Positions 58,072 to 64,000 of a stretch of 64,000 nt of DNA are shown one piece after another (position 1 is the first letter of the stretch; each line of letters opens with the position of its first letter). Origin of the DNA: Microbacterium sp. (GTDB taxonomy: Bacteria > Actinomycetota > Actinomycetes > Actinomycetales > Microbacteriaceae); contig JAFKIL010000003.1 in the NCBI GenBank assembly GCA_017306415.1, positions 124,001 through 188,000 on the forward strand, in the 5' to 3' direction. The translations under genes were made by a program, and so were the position numbers. The notes beneath the pieces are model-generated. The model was given only the letters and a program-made list of their open reading frames with translations. It did no database searches and was not told the origin of the DNA.

Positions 58072-60425
58072 AGCGCCGCAGCGTTCTCTTCCAGCGCTCC
58101 GCGAATCACTGCTGCGCGGTCTTCTTCGCCATTCGCGTCCAGTTCGGCGGAGATGACCTCCAGGACCTCGCGCGCTTCACGCGCTTCCGCTGAGGCTGCT
58201 GAGCGAAGCCACTCGAGTGCACGTTCTCGGTCCCCCATGCGCAGAGCGATCTCACCCAGGACGATCTGCGTCTCTCGGATCCCCTGCACGTATCCGATGG
58301 ACTGATGCCCGTGGAGTGCGCGCTCAGCGGCCGCATTCGCTTCCGCGAACGAGTTCCCATCGGCCCCCGCCGTCATGAGGAACGTCGCCTTGTACTGCCA
58401 TCCGATGGCTTGCGAACGCGCGGACCCGACCTGAGCGCTCCACGCGATGACACGCTCGATGTATCGGAGCGCGTCGGCTGGTTTCCCGGCCCGTCGGAGT
58501 GCCTTCGCGTAAGGCACCAGAAACCGATGACTCGCGACACGGCGGTCGACCGCATCGATGGCCTGTCGGTACAGCGATTCGGCTGTGGCGAAGTCGCCAG
58601 AGACTCGAGAGAGCTTGGCCTTATTCCGGAGGGTGCGCGCTCTGAGCGGCCCCGGGGGCAGTTCCCGATGCATCTCGAAGGCGGCGTCGACGTGATCGAC
58701 GTACTGCCGCCGATGACGCTCCGCTTCTGCAGGAAGCAGACCAGCATGTTGCTCGTACTGTCGACCATGGAGCTCTGCGAGGTCGCAGAGGACCTCGCAG
58801 AGCGCAACGGTGTCGCCGAGGCTCTCGGCAAGGCTCCGGCTCTGCTCGTAGGCCTCGAGCGCTTGCCGTGTCTCGCCTTCGAAGAGAAGAACATCCCCCA
58901 ACAGGTCCAAAGCCACCACCCGGACGGAGGGTACGTGCGCGACGTCGGTCAGCTGAGCGAGCAGGCGTCCCGCCTCCTCCATTTCGCTCGAGGCGATGTG
59001 AGCATTCACGAGTTCGAGTTGGATGGACGCCCGCGAGTCGTCGCCCTCGAAGACGACGGCTTCAGAGGACTCCAAGGCCTTCGTGAACAGCGCTGCGGCC
59101 TCGGATGCCGCTCCCGTCGCTTGGGCGTTGCGCGCCGCCCGGAGAAGATAGGGGAAAGCTTCCACCGGTTTGGCGGCGAGGTAGAGGTGCTCCCCGATGA
59201 GCGCATCCCAATCCTCATTCGAGCTGGCACGGAGGTTGGAGATCACGTCGGCGACCTGAGCGTGCAGTCGGCGCTTCCGGAGCCCACTCAACTGGGAGTA
59301 GAGAACGTCACGAATCTTGCCGTGGGAGAACTCGAATGACTCGTCAGAGGTCTGCAATTCGCGGATGAGGTCGATATCGAGGAACTTTTCCAGATCCTGA
59401 AGCAGTTCGTCTTCGCCCGCTTCCATAAGGCCGTGCAGAACGGCGAATGCGAAGCGTCTGCCTACCACCGCCGCGAGCTCGAGCTCGCGCCGCTCCTCCA
59501 CATCAAGGAGGTTGAGCCGCGACGCGATGACTTCCTCGACGGAGTCCGGGATGTCCCACGACCCGATGTCGCCCTCGAAGAGCCACACGTCGCCGTCCTG
59601 GCGTAATGAGACGCGTCCGGATCGCGGGTCGGGAGAACAGAGCATTCGGATCAACTCGCGGGTGAAGAGGGGGTTGCCTTCCGTCTCGTCGAACAGCTTG
59701 CGCGTGACAGCGTCGGGGAGGTCGGTCCGTCCTCCGAGCAATGCTTCGAGGAGGGAACGAAAGCCGAGGCGGTCGAACCCCCGGATCTCGTGGCTTTCAT
59801 ACACGCCCTCCATCCGGCGGGCGGACGCGATGACCGGTCGCACCGGATGGGTGGCGTCAGCGACCAGGTCGGAGCGATATGCCCCGAGGATGACGACCGG
59901 TCCCTCGGCGAGCCGGGATACGAGGCAGATGAGAGCATCGGCACTCCCGGCATCGAGGTGCTCCATGTCGTCGACGAACAAGATCTTCGGCTGCGCATCG
60001 CCGTGGCGATACGCGCCCATGATCACGTTGGTGAACGTCGCGACGATGGCTTCTCGGCGGCTCGACGGGTCTGCCGAGATCGACTCGCTCACGGCGGCCA
60101 TCTCGACCTCGGAGGACGCCGCTCCGAACTGGGTAGCGACGAATTCACCCGCGGGACGGCCCTGGGTGATCTGACGCACGAGCTCCCGAACGGGAAAGTA
60201 GCTCATTCCCTCATGGAACGGTTCGCATGCCGTGCGAAACGTTTGAAATCCCATCTGCGTGGCCACCGCGATCACGGCTTCCGCCAGCGCCGACTTGCCG
60301 GCCCCACTGGCACCGTGCAGCATGACAACGGCACCCGCGGGATCTCCGACGCGTGAACCCACGCGCTCGAGGGTCCGCGTGATCTTGGCCAGCTCAGCCT
60401 CGCGCCCGTGCAGAGTCACAGTCAT
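58068..60425 (-). CDS. STAND-like AAA ATPase with helical (TPR-type) repeats
   Basis: This 785-residue protein starts with an AAA_16-type module: HGREAEL, Walker A GASGAGKS (38-45), Walker B KILFVDDMEHLD (147-158) and a GAYRSDL sensor region. A winged-helix-like section (IPDSVEEVIASRLNLLDVEERRELELAAVVG) follows near 300-350. From about 420 to the end it is alpha-helical TPR-like repeats. No LuxR, cyclase or other output domain is visible, so signal output probably passes through a partner such as the coupled pentapeptide protein. The ATG at 60425 has GGGGA upstream; the 146-codon extension of the frame crosses the repeat and a divergent gene and is rejected. Confidence 0.86.
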   Translation of the reverse strand: MTVTLHGREAELAKITRTLERVGSRVGDPAGAVVMLHGASGAGKSALAEAVIAVATQMGFQTFRTACEPFHEGMSYFPVRELVRQITQGRPAGEFVATQFGAASSEVEMAAVSESISADPSSRREAIVATFTNVIMGAYRHGDAQPKILFVDDMEHLDAGSADALICLVSRLAEGPVVILGAYRSDLVADATHPVRPVIASARRMEGVYESHEIRGFDRLGFRSLLEALLGGRTDLPDAVTRKLFDETEGNPLFTRELIRMLCSPDPRSGRVSLRQDGDVWLFEGDIGSWDIPDSVEEVIASRLNLLDVEERRELELAAVVGRRFAFAVLHGLMEAGEDELLQDLEKFLDIDLIRELQTSDESFEFSHGKIRDVLYSQLSGLRKRRLHAQVADVISNLRASSNEDWDALIGEHLYLAAKPVEAFPYLLRAARNAQATGAASEAAALFTKALESSEAVVFEGDDSRASIQLELVNAHIASSEMEEAGRLLAQLTDVAHVPSVRVVALDLLGDVLLFEGETRQALEAYEQSRSLAESLGDTVALCEVLCDLAELHGRQYEQHAGLLPAEAERHRRQYVDHVDAAFEMHRELPPGPLRARTLRNKAKLSRVSGDFATAESLYRQAIDAVDRRVASHRFLVPYAKALRRAGKPADALRYIERVIAWSAQVGSARSQAIGWQYKATFLMTAGADGNSFAEANAAAERALHGHQSIGYVQGIRETQIVLGEIALRMGDRERALEWLRSAASAEAREAREVLEVISAELDANGEEDRAAVIRGALEENAAAL

Positions 60426-60481
60426 CTGGCGTTCCCCGAATTCCCACGTTCGCGAGCGTCTCCCCGGAAGCTGGCGCGGCC

Positions 60482-60510
60482 AGTATATCGGCAGCTCCCT
60501 CGGTGCGTTC
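60482..60510 (-). promoter_or_regulatory. Putative promoter of the five-gene operon
   Basis: Minus-strand TATACT (60487-60482) is a near-consensus -10, 17 bases from GAACGC (60510-60505), a weak -35. The transcript would start near 60475, about 50 bases before the ATG. Confidence 0.5.
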
Positions 60511-60573
60511 CGCCACCACGCGCCGGCCGCATCTGCGCTCTCCTTCGGTGGTGCGCTGATCTGCCGCGGCGCC

Positions 60574-60606
60574 CTCCTCGAGTCTGGCGGCGCGCATCCA
60601 TTATGG
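60574..60606. repeat. Right copy of the 33-bp direct repeat bounding the 52.9-60.6 kb block
   Basis: CTCCTCGA at 60574-60581 and GGCGCGCATCCATTATGG at 60589-60606 match the left copy at 52851-52883 exactly and in register. It lies about 90 bases upstream of the operon's -10 and 70 bases before the nitroreductase gene. Confidence 0.75.
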
Positions 60607-60675
60607 TCGGGTCGCCCCGCTCCGCATGAGGCAGGCGAATCCCACGCGGATGCCGCCCGGTGACATGCTGAGCAC

Positions 60676-61080
60676 GTGGGTCGACTCCGGGACGCGTGGC
60701 TGACGTTCATCAAGCACACGCTCAACAAGGGCACGAGCGCGCTCGCCCGGTCGGGCCGCGGACCGTTCTCGCTCGTGATCCACGTCGGCCGGAAGTCGGG
60801 CAGGCAGTTCGAGACGCCGATCATGGTCGCATCCGCACCCGACGGGTTCGTGGCCGAGCTCACCTACGGCGAGGACGTGAACTGGTATCGCAACATCGTC
60901 GCGGCGGGCGGATGCCGGCTGCTCGTCCACGGCGTCGAGCACACCGTGATCGGCGTCGAGCCGTACCCGACCGATCTCGGCCGCCGGGCGTTCGGATTCC
61001 CCGCGCGCCTCGTGCTCCAGGTGCTGCGGCGCCGCGAGTTCCGTCTGCTGCGCACGGCGGAGGCGGCGCGCGCCGGGTGA
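60676..61080 (+). CDS. Nitroreductase/deazaflavin-dependent oxidoreductase family protein
   Basis: This 134-residue protein has the Ddn/DDOR split-barrel pattern: HVGRKSGRQFETPIMV, GFVAELTYGEDVNWYRNIVAAGG and GVEPYPTDLGRRAF. The family uses coenzyme F420 in actinobacteria, often to reduce quinones or xenobiotics. The GTG at 60676 lies six bases after CATGCT, a -10-like hexamer, which suggests a leaderless transcript. It is divergent from the five-gene operon and converges with tRNA-Arg. Confidence 0.85.
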   Translation: MGRLRDAWLTFIKHTLNKGTSALARSGRGPFSLVIHVGRKSGRQFETPIMVASAPDGFVAELTYGEDVNWYRNIVAAGGCRLLVHGVEHTVIGVEPYPTDLGRRAFGFPARLVLQVLRRREFRLLRTAEAARAG

Positions 61081-61092
61081 CGGCAGGCCCAA

Positions 61093-61123
61093 CAAAGAAA
61101 AAATCCCAGGATGACCTGGGATT
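61093..61123 (-). terminator. Rho-independent terminator of tRNA-Arg
   Basis: On the minus strand AATCCCAGG, loop TCAT and CCTGGGATT form a 9-bp stem that runs into TTTTTTCTTT. It lies eight bases past the tRNA 3' end. This is the only hairpin with a true T-run that I found here. Confidence 0.9.
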
Positions 61124-61130
61124 CATTCAG

Positions 61131-61203
61131 TGCCCCCGACAGGAATCGAACCTGCGACCTTTGGTACCGGAAACCAACGCTCTATCCCCTGAGCTACGGA
61201 GGC
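61131..61203 (-). tRNA. tRNA-Arg (anticodon CCG)
   Basis: Read on the minus strand, this 73-base gene starts GCCTCCG and ends CGGGGGC plus discriminator A; one acceptor pair is non-Watson-Crick. The D arm is GCTCAGGGGATAGAGC. The anticodon stem TTGGT/ACCAA encloses loop TTCCGGT, giving CCG, which reads the CGG arginine codon. The T arm carries GGTTCGAATCC. CCA is not encoded. Confidence 0.96.
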
Positions 61204-61240
61204 GCACCGGTCGAGATTACCATCTGCGGGGCACGACGAA

Positions 61241-61272
61241 GATCGCCCCGGGGCCGAAGCCCCGGGGCGATC
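61241..61272. terminator. Perfect 14-bp hairpin between MFS gene and tRNA-Arg
   Basis: GATCGCCCCGGGGC (61241-61254), loop CGAA and GCCCCGGGGCGATC (61259-61272) pair perfectly. It lies about 145 bases downstream of the MFS stop and 37 bases upstream of the tRNA, without a T-run. It could end MFS transcripts or lie in the tRNA leader. Confidence 0.6.
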
Positions 61273-61343
61273 ATCAGCGAGTTGCGGTCTCCGTAGCCGG
61301 AACCCTTGCGGGCCTTCGTTTCCGTTTTCTCTTCGCACGAGTG

Positions 61344-61371
61344 AATCTACTCGGCTCCCGATCGACGTCAA
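61344..61371 (-). promoter_or_regulatory. Putative tRNA-Arg promoter
   Basis: Minus-strand TTGACG (61371-61366) and TAGATT (61349-61344) are 16 bases apart. The implied transcript would include the 14-bp hairpin before the tRNA. A second TTGACGTCGA copy lies 30 bases further upstream (61401-61392). Confidence 0.5.
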
Positions 61372-61418
61372 GAGTTCACCCGCAAGTCACTTCGACGTCA
61401 ACGTGAAGGTGAATCTCA

Positions 61419-62687
61419 TCAGCGGAGCGGATGCGCGATCTCGTCCTGCGGCATCCGCGCGACGACGATCGCGAGCAGGCCCACGACGAGCGGCACGATA
61501 CCTGCGACCGCGAAGATCACGGGAATCGGCACGACCTGGGCGACCGGGCCGGCGAGCGCCATCGAGATCGGCATCAGAGCGAGGGAGACGAAGAAGTCGA
61601 GGCTGGAGACCCGACCGAGCATGTGGGTCGGGACCCGACGCTGCAGGAGCGTGCCCCAGATCACGTTGCCGTAGCTGAACCCGAACCCGCTCAGGAAGCA
61701 GCACACCGCCATGATCCAGTAGACGTGGGTGAACCCCAGCACGACGAACGGCAGCGTGCTCACGCCCCACACGACGTTCATCACGGTGAGATAGCGCCGC
61801 GGCAGTCGCATCGACGACACCACGAGCGAACCCGCGATCCCGCCGGCGCCGAAGAACGCCAGCAGGAACCCGAACCAGCGGGGGTCTTCGCCGATCCGCT
61901 CCCTTGTGATGAACGGCAGGAGCACTTCTTCCGGCCCCATCGTCACGAGCACCCAGATGGTGGCGAACAGGAGCGTCCACAGCAGCCAGGGCGTACGGAC
62001 CGTGAAGCCCACCGCCTCTCGGACGTCGTGCAGCACGCCCGCCGGACGCGGCGGCGGCTCGTGCGCGGGCGCCACCGGCTCGGGACGGAGGAAGAGCAGC
62101 AGCAGGAGTGCCGTGCCGTGGGCGATCGCGATCACTCCGGCCGCCTGCGACGGGATGAGTGCAGCGAGGAGGAGCCCGCCCACCGCGGGTCCGACCGCCT
62201 GCTGCAGTGCGGGGCGGATGGCCCCCTCCAGACCGTTGGCCGCGAGCAGGTGGGCCTCCGGCAGGATGCGGGGCAGCATCGCGCTGTATGCCGGGAAGAA
62301 GAATCCCGCGCCGGCACCCAGCACGAATCCGACGATCACCAGCTGCACGATGCCGACCGTGCCGAACCAGCCCACGACCACGACGGACGAGATGGCGAGG
62401 AGGTTGACGAGCTCGGTGAACCGCACGATGAAGCGGCGGGACACGCGATCCGCAACGATCCCGCCGGGGATCGCGCACAGGAGAAGTCCCGCGGCGTTCG
62501 CAGCCGCCACGATGGACAGCTGCACGGGTCCGCCGCCGGCGTGGATGACGGCGTACACCATCACGACGGCCCACATGCCGGCGGCCGCGATCGAGAGGGT
62601 CAGCGCCCCGAACAGCACGCGGAAGTCGCGATGACCGAGTGGCCGCACCGCCCGCCAGCGATCGGCGCGGCCGCGCTCCTCGCTCAT
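61419..62687 (-). CDS. MFS transporter (enterobactin/tetracycline-efflux-like group)
   Basis: This 422-residue protein has about twelve membrane helices. A GHRDFRVLFGALTLS N-terminus, GGIVADRVSRRFIVRF (the loop 2-3 motif) and FFFPAYSAMLPRILPEAHLLAANGL match DHA3-type exporters. The substrate is unknown. The ATG at 62687 overlaps the trmB stop (ATGA), so the two are translationally coupled. The longer frame upstream is a shadow of trmB. Confidence 0.9.
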   Translation of the reverse strand: MSEERGRADRWRAVRPLGHRDFRVLFGALTLSIAAAGMWAVVMVYAVIHAGGGPVQLSIVAAANAAGLLLCAIPGGIVADRVSRRFIVRFTELVNLLAISSVVVVGWFGTVGIVQLVIVGFVLGAGAGFFFPAYSAMLPRILPEAHLLAANGLEGAIRPALQQAVGPAVGGLLLAALIPSQAAGVIAIAHGTALLLLLFLRPEPVAPAHEPPPRPAGVLHDVREAVGFTVRTPWLLWTLLFATIWVLVTMGPEEVLLPFITRERIGEDPRWFGFLLAFFGAGGIAGSLVVSSMRLPRRYLTVMNVVWGVSTLPFVVLGFTHVYWIMAVCCFLSGFGFSYGNVIWGTLLQRRVPTHMLGRVSSLDFFVSLALMPISMALAGPVAQVVPIPVIFAVAGIVPLVVGLLAIVVARMPQDEIAHPLR

Positions 62688-63418
62688 GGCGTCGCCGGAC
62701 GATAGGCGAGGTCGCGGATCGCCCGCCCGGCGCGCTCGCCCTTGCGCTCGAACGCGGTGAGGACGCGCCCGTCGAAGCGCGGCGCCCACTCGCCGTCGAA
62801 CGCCCGCTCGAACTCCGGTGCGGCATCCAGCACGGCGCGCATCTGCTGGGCGTAGTCCTCCCAGTCGGTCGCGAGCCGCAGCATCCCGTCGGGGCGGAGC
62901 GCCCGGGCGGCCAGGCGGGCGAAGTCCGCGGTCACGAGGCGGCGCTTGGTGTGCTTCTTCTTGTGCCACGGATCGGGGAAGAAGACCCACAGCTCGGAGA
63001 CGGATGCCGAGGGCAGCATATGTTCGAGCACCTCCGGCGCGTTCGCCTCCACGAGCCGGAGATTGCGAGCGCCCGCGCGGTCGGCGTCCCGCATGGTGCG
63101 GGCGAGCCCCGCGCGGAACACCTCCACCGCGAGGAAGTCGTCGCCGGGGCGCCCGGAGGCCGCGTGCACGATGGCGTGACCCTGACCGGATCCGATCTCC
63201 ACGATGAGGGGTGCGACGCGGCCGTAGACGGCCGCCGGCTCGACCTGTGCGCCCTGCGCCACGCTCGTCGCCGCGACGCCCCGCGGCACCTCGATCAGGT
63301 AGGCCGGCGCGAGCTCGGTCCACGCGCGCTCCTGCGCCTCCGACATCCGTCCGCTGCGGCGTACGAAGGAGACGGGCCGGTCCCGGAACGTCCGGGGCTC
63401 GGAGGGCATGTCGGGCAT
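62684..63418 (-). CDS. trmB: tRNA (guanine-N7-)-methyltransferase
   Basis: This 244-residue enzyme has the SAM motif LIVEIGSGQGHAIVHAA, the catalytic/tRNA-binding ELWVFFPDPWHKKKHTKRRLV and LRLATDWEDYAQQM. It methylates G46 of tRNAs. The start is ambiguous. ATG at 63418 lies six bases after TAGCCT (a leaderless arrangement), while the ATG three codons later lies nine bases after GGAGGG. Confidence 0.96.
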   Translation of the reverse strand: MPDMPSEPRTFRDRPVSFVRRSGRMSEAQERAWTELAPAYLIEVPRGVAATSVAQGAQVEPAAVYGRVAPLIVEIGSGQGHAIVHAASGRPGDDFLAVEVFRAGLARTMRDADRAGARNLRLVEANAPEVLEHMLPSASVSELWVFFPDPWHKKKHTKRRLVTADFARLAARALRPDGMLRLATDWEDYAQQMRAVLDAAPEFERAFDGEWAPRFDGRVLTAFERKGERAGRAIRDLAYRPATP

Positions 63419-63462
63419 CCCTCCAGGCTAGGGCCCTCCCCCGACGCCCTGCGACGAGCGGA

Positions 63463-64000
63463 TCAGGCCGTGACGAAGTCGATGAGCTCCTCGACCCGGC
63501 CGAGCAGTGCCGGCTCGAGGTCGCGGTACGTGTGCACCCGACCGAGGATCCTCCGCCACGCGTGCGCGATGTCGGCCTGGGTCGCGGACGGCCAGCCGAG
63601 CGCGCGGCAGACGCCGACCTTCCACTCGATGCCGCGCGGCACTTCTGGCCACGCGGCCATGCCGAGCGCCTGCGGTGTCACGCACTGCCACACGTCGACG
63701 TACGGGTGCCCCACGATCCGGACGAACCGGCCGTGCGGTCCGCGCTCGACGGCCTGGGCGATGCGCGCCTCCTTCGATCCCGGAACGAGGTGGTCCACCA
63801 GCACGCCGTAGCGGCGTTCGGCGTCCGGCGGATCGTCGCGCAGCGTCGCATCCAGCAGGTCGACGCCCTCGAGGTACTCGACGACGACGCCCTCGGCCCG
63901 CAGGTCGTCGCCCCACACCTTCTCCACCAGTTCGGCGTCGTGCCGCCCCTCGACCAGGATGCGGCTCGGCCGCGCGACGCGGGCCCGCGCATCATCGACG
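63463..64000 (-). CDS. DUF3097 family protein (5' end outside window)
   Basis: The frame is open to the window edge, so about 178 C-terminal residues are visible. SRILVEGRHDAELVEKVWGDDLR at the visible N-side resembles a TOPRIM-like core, and VDHLVPGSKEARIAQAV, GHPYVDVWQCVTPQALG and PRGIEWKVGVCRALGW are typical of actinobacterial DUF3097. The function is unknown. It lies 44 bases upstream of trmB on the same strand. The GTG at 63927 is internal, not the start. Confidence 0.85.
   Translation of the reverse strand, partial: VDDARARVARPSRILVEGRHDAELVEKVWGDDLRAEGVVVEYLEGVDLLDATLRDDPPDAERRYGVLVDHLVPGSKEARIAQAVERGPHGRFVRIVGHPYVDVWQCVTPQALGMAAWPEVPRGIEWKVGVCRALGWPSATQADIAHAWRRILGRVHTYRDLEPALLGRVEELIDFVTA

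Larger units (their letters stand above)
52884..60573. other. Candidate acquired island carrying a five-gene surface/STAND operon
   Basis: All five genes here run on the minus strand with short gaps or overlaps. The block appears less GC-rich than its flanks: hand counts are 32, 34 and 41 of 60 in the lines at 53881, 57421 and 59221, against 46 and 49 of 60 at 51841 and 62041. It is bounded by direct repeats, with a promoter-like -10 inside the right end and a hairpin inside the left end. No integrase or transposase is present, so mobility is inference. Confidence 0.5.

Noticed and set aside
60394-60597. Minus-strand frame of 67 codons starting MRAARLEE in the right repeat
   Set aside because: It overlaps the start region of the AAA ATPase gene, its composition is that of a shadow frame, and its resemblance to the cupin upstream peptide is explained by the DNA repeat. 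I kept it only as evidence for duplication.
60426-60863. N-terminal extension of the AAA ATPase to 931 residues
   Set aside because: The extension is cysteine/proline-rich shadow sequence, crosses the direct repeat and the divergent nitroreductase gene, and the ATG at 60425 has a ribosome-binding site.
61123-61371. Minus-strand frame of 82 codons running through the tRNA-Arg
   Set aside because: It translates the tRNA itself (the familiar VAQGIERW...SIPVGG type artefact) and has no ribosome-binding site.

Overview
This window looks like a chromosomal segment of a high-GC actinobacterium, most likely Microbacteriaceae and probably close to Microbacterium. Reasons: very high GC, extensive 1-4 base start/stop overlaps (ATGA, GTGA, TGATG), many GTG starts, the Rho-PrfA-PrmC-Sua5-WecA-ATP synthase gene order, a Rho with a long low-complexity N-terminal region, and a complete phenylacetate epoxidation cluster. 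The genus is an inference from general knowledge, not from a search.

Layout. 0-6.2 kb holds housekeeping genes: the end of a Mur ligase, dxr, an FKBP lipoprotein, an acyltransferase, OsmC, asparaginase II and alanine dehydrogenase. 6.2-10 kb holds an FtsK/SpoIIIE-type ATPase and a PP2C phosphatase. 10-14.5 kb is a TetR-controlled operon for a heterodimeric-type ABC exporter; its promoter has a palindrome inside the -35/-10 spacer. 14.5-23.6 kb is the phenylacetate catabolism region: paaABCDE-paaG in one operon, paaF-paaH-paaZ in another, and a TetR regulator (probable PaaR). A shared operator-like sequence lies in front of both operons. 23.6-26.3 kb has an aldo/keto reductase, a DUF5684-type membrane protein and YaaA. 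26.4-42 kb carries atpBEFHAGDC, an AtpI-like protein, a WecA-like transferase, Sua5, prmC, prfA and rho, with a cysK-cysE pair and a holin-family protein interposed between prfA and prmC. 42.2-49.6 kb is thrB, thrC, hom, lysA, an LmeA/DUF2993 protein and argS, all on the minus strand. 49.7-52.9 kb has a transglutaminase-like protein, a DUF6492 protein, an SGNH hydrolase and a cupin.

The most unusual part is 52.85-60.61 kb. Five minus-strand genes form one compact, partly translationally coupled operon: a STAND-like AAA ATPase with helical repeats, a membrane-anchored pentapeptide-repeat protein, a HAD phosphatase, a membrane-anchored PASTA+NPCBM wall-binding protein, and an exported VWA-SGNH fusion anchored by a C-terminal helix. 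The block looks less GC-rich than its surroundings. It has a promoter-like -10 just inside one end and a hairpin just inside the other, and it is bracketed by a direct repeat with an 18-bp identical core. No integrase is visible. I read it as a self-contained, probably acquired, envelope-surface or stress system of unknown function.

60.7-64 kb returns to ordinary content: a deazaflavin-type nitroreductase, tRNA-Arg(CCG) with a classic terminator, an MFS transporter, trmB and a partial DUF3097 gene.

Several genes (dxr, the acyltransferase, asparaginase, holin-family, SGNH hydrolase, nitroreductase, trmB and probably paaR) have a -10-like hexamer, mostly TANNNT, 6-7 bases before the start codon. 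This suggests leaderless transcripts. All functions are inferred from visible motifs and family knowledge; no database search was run.
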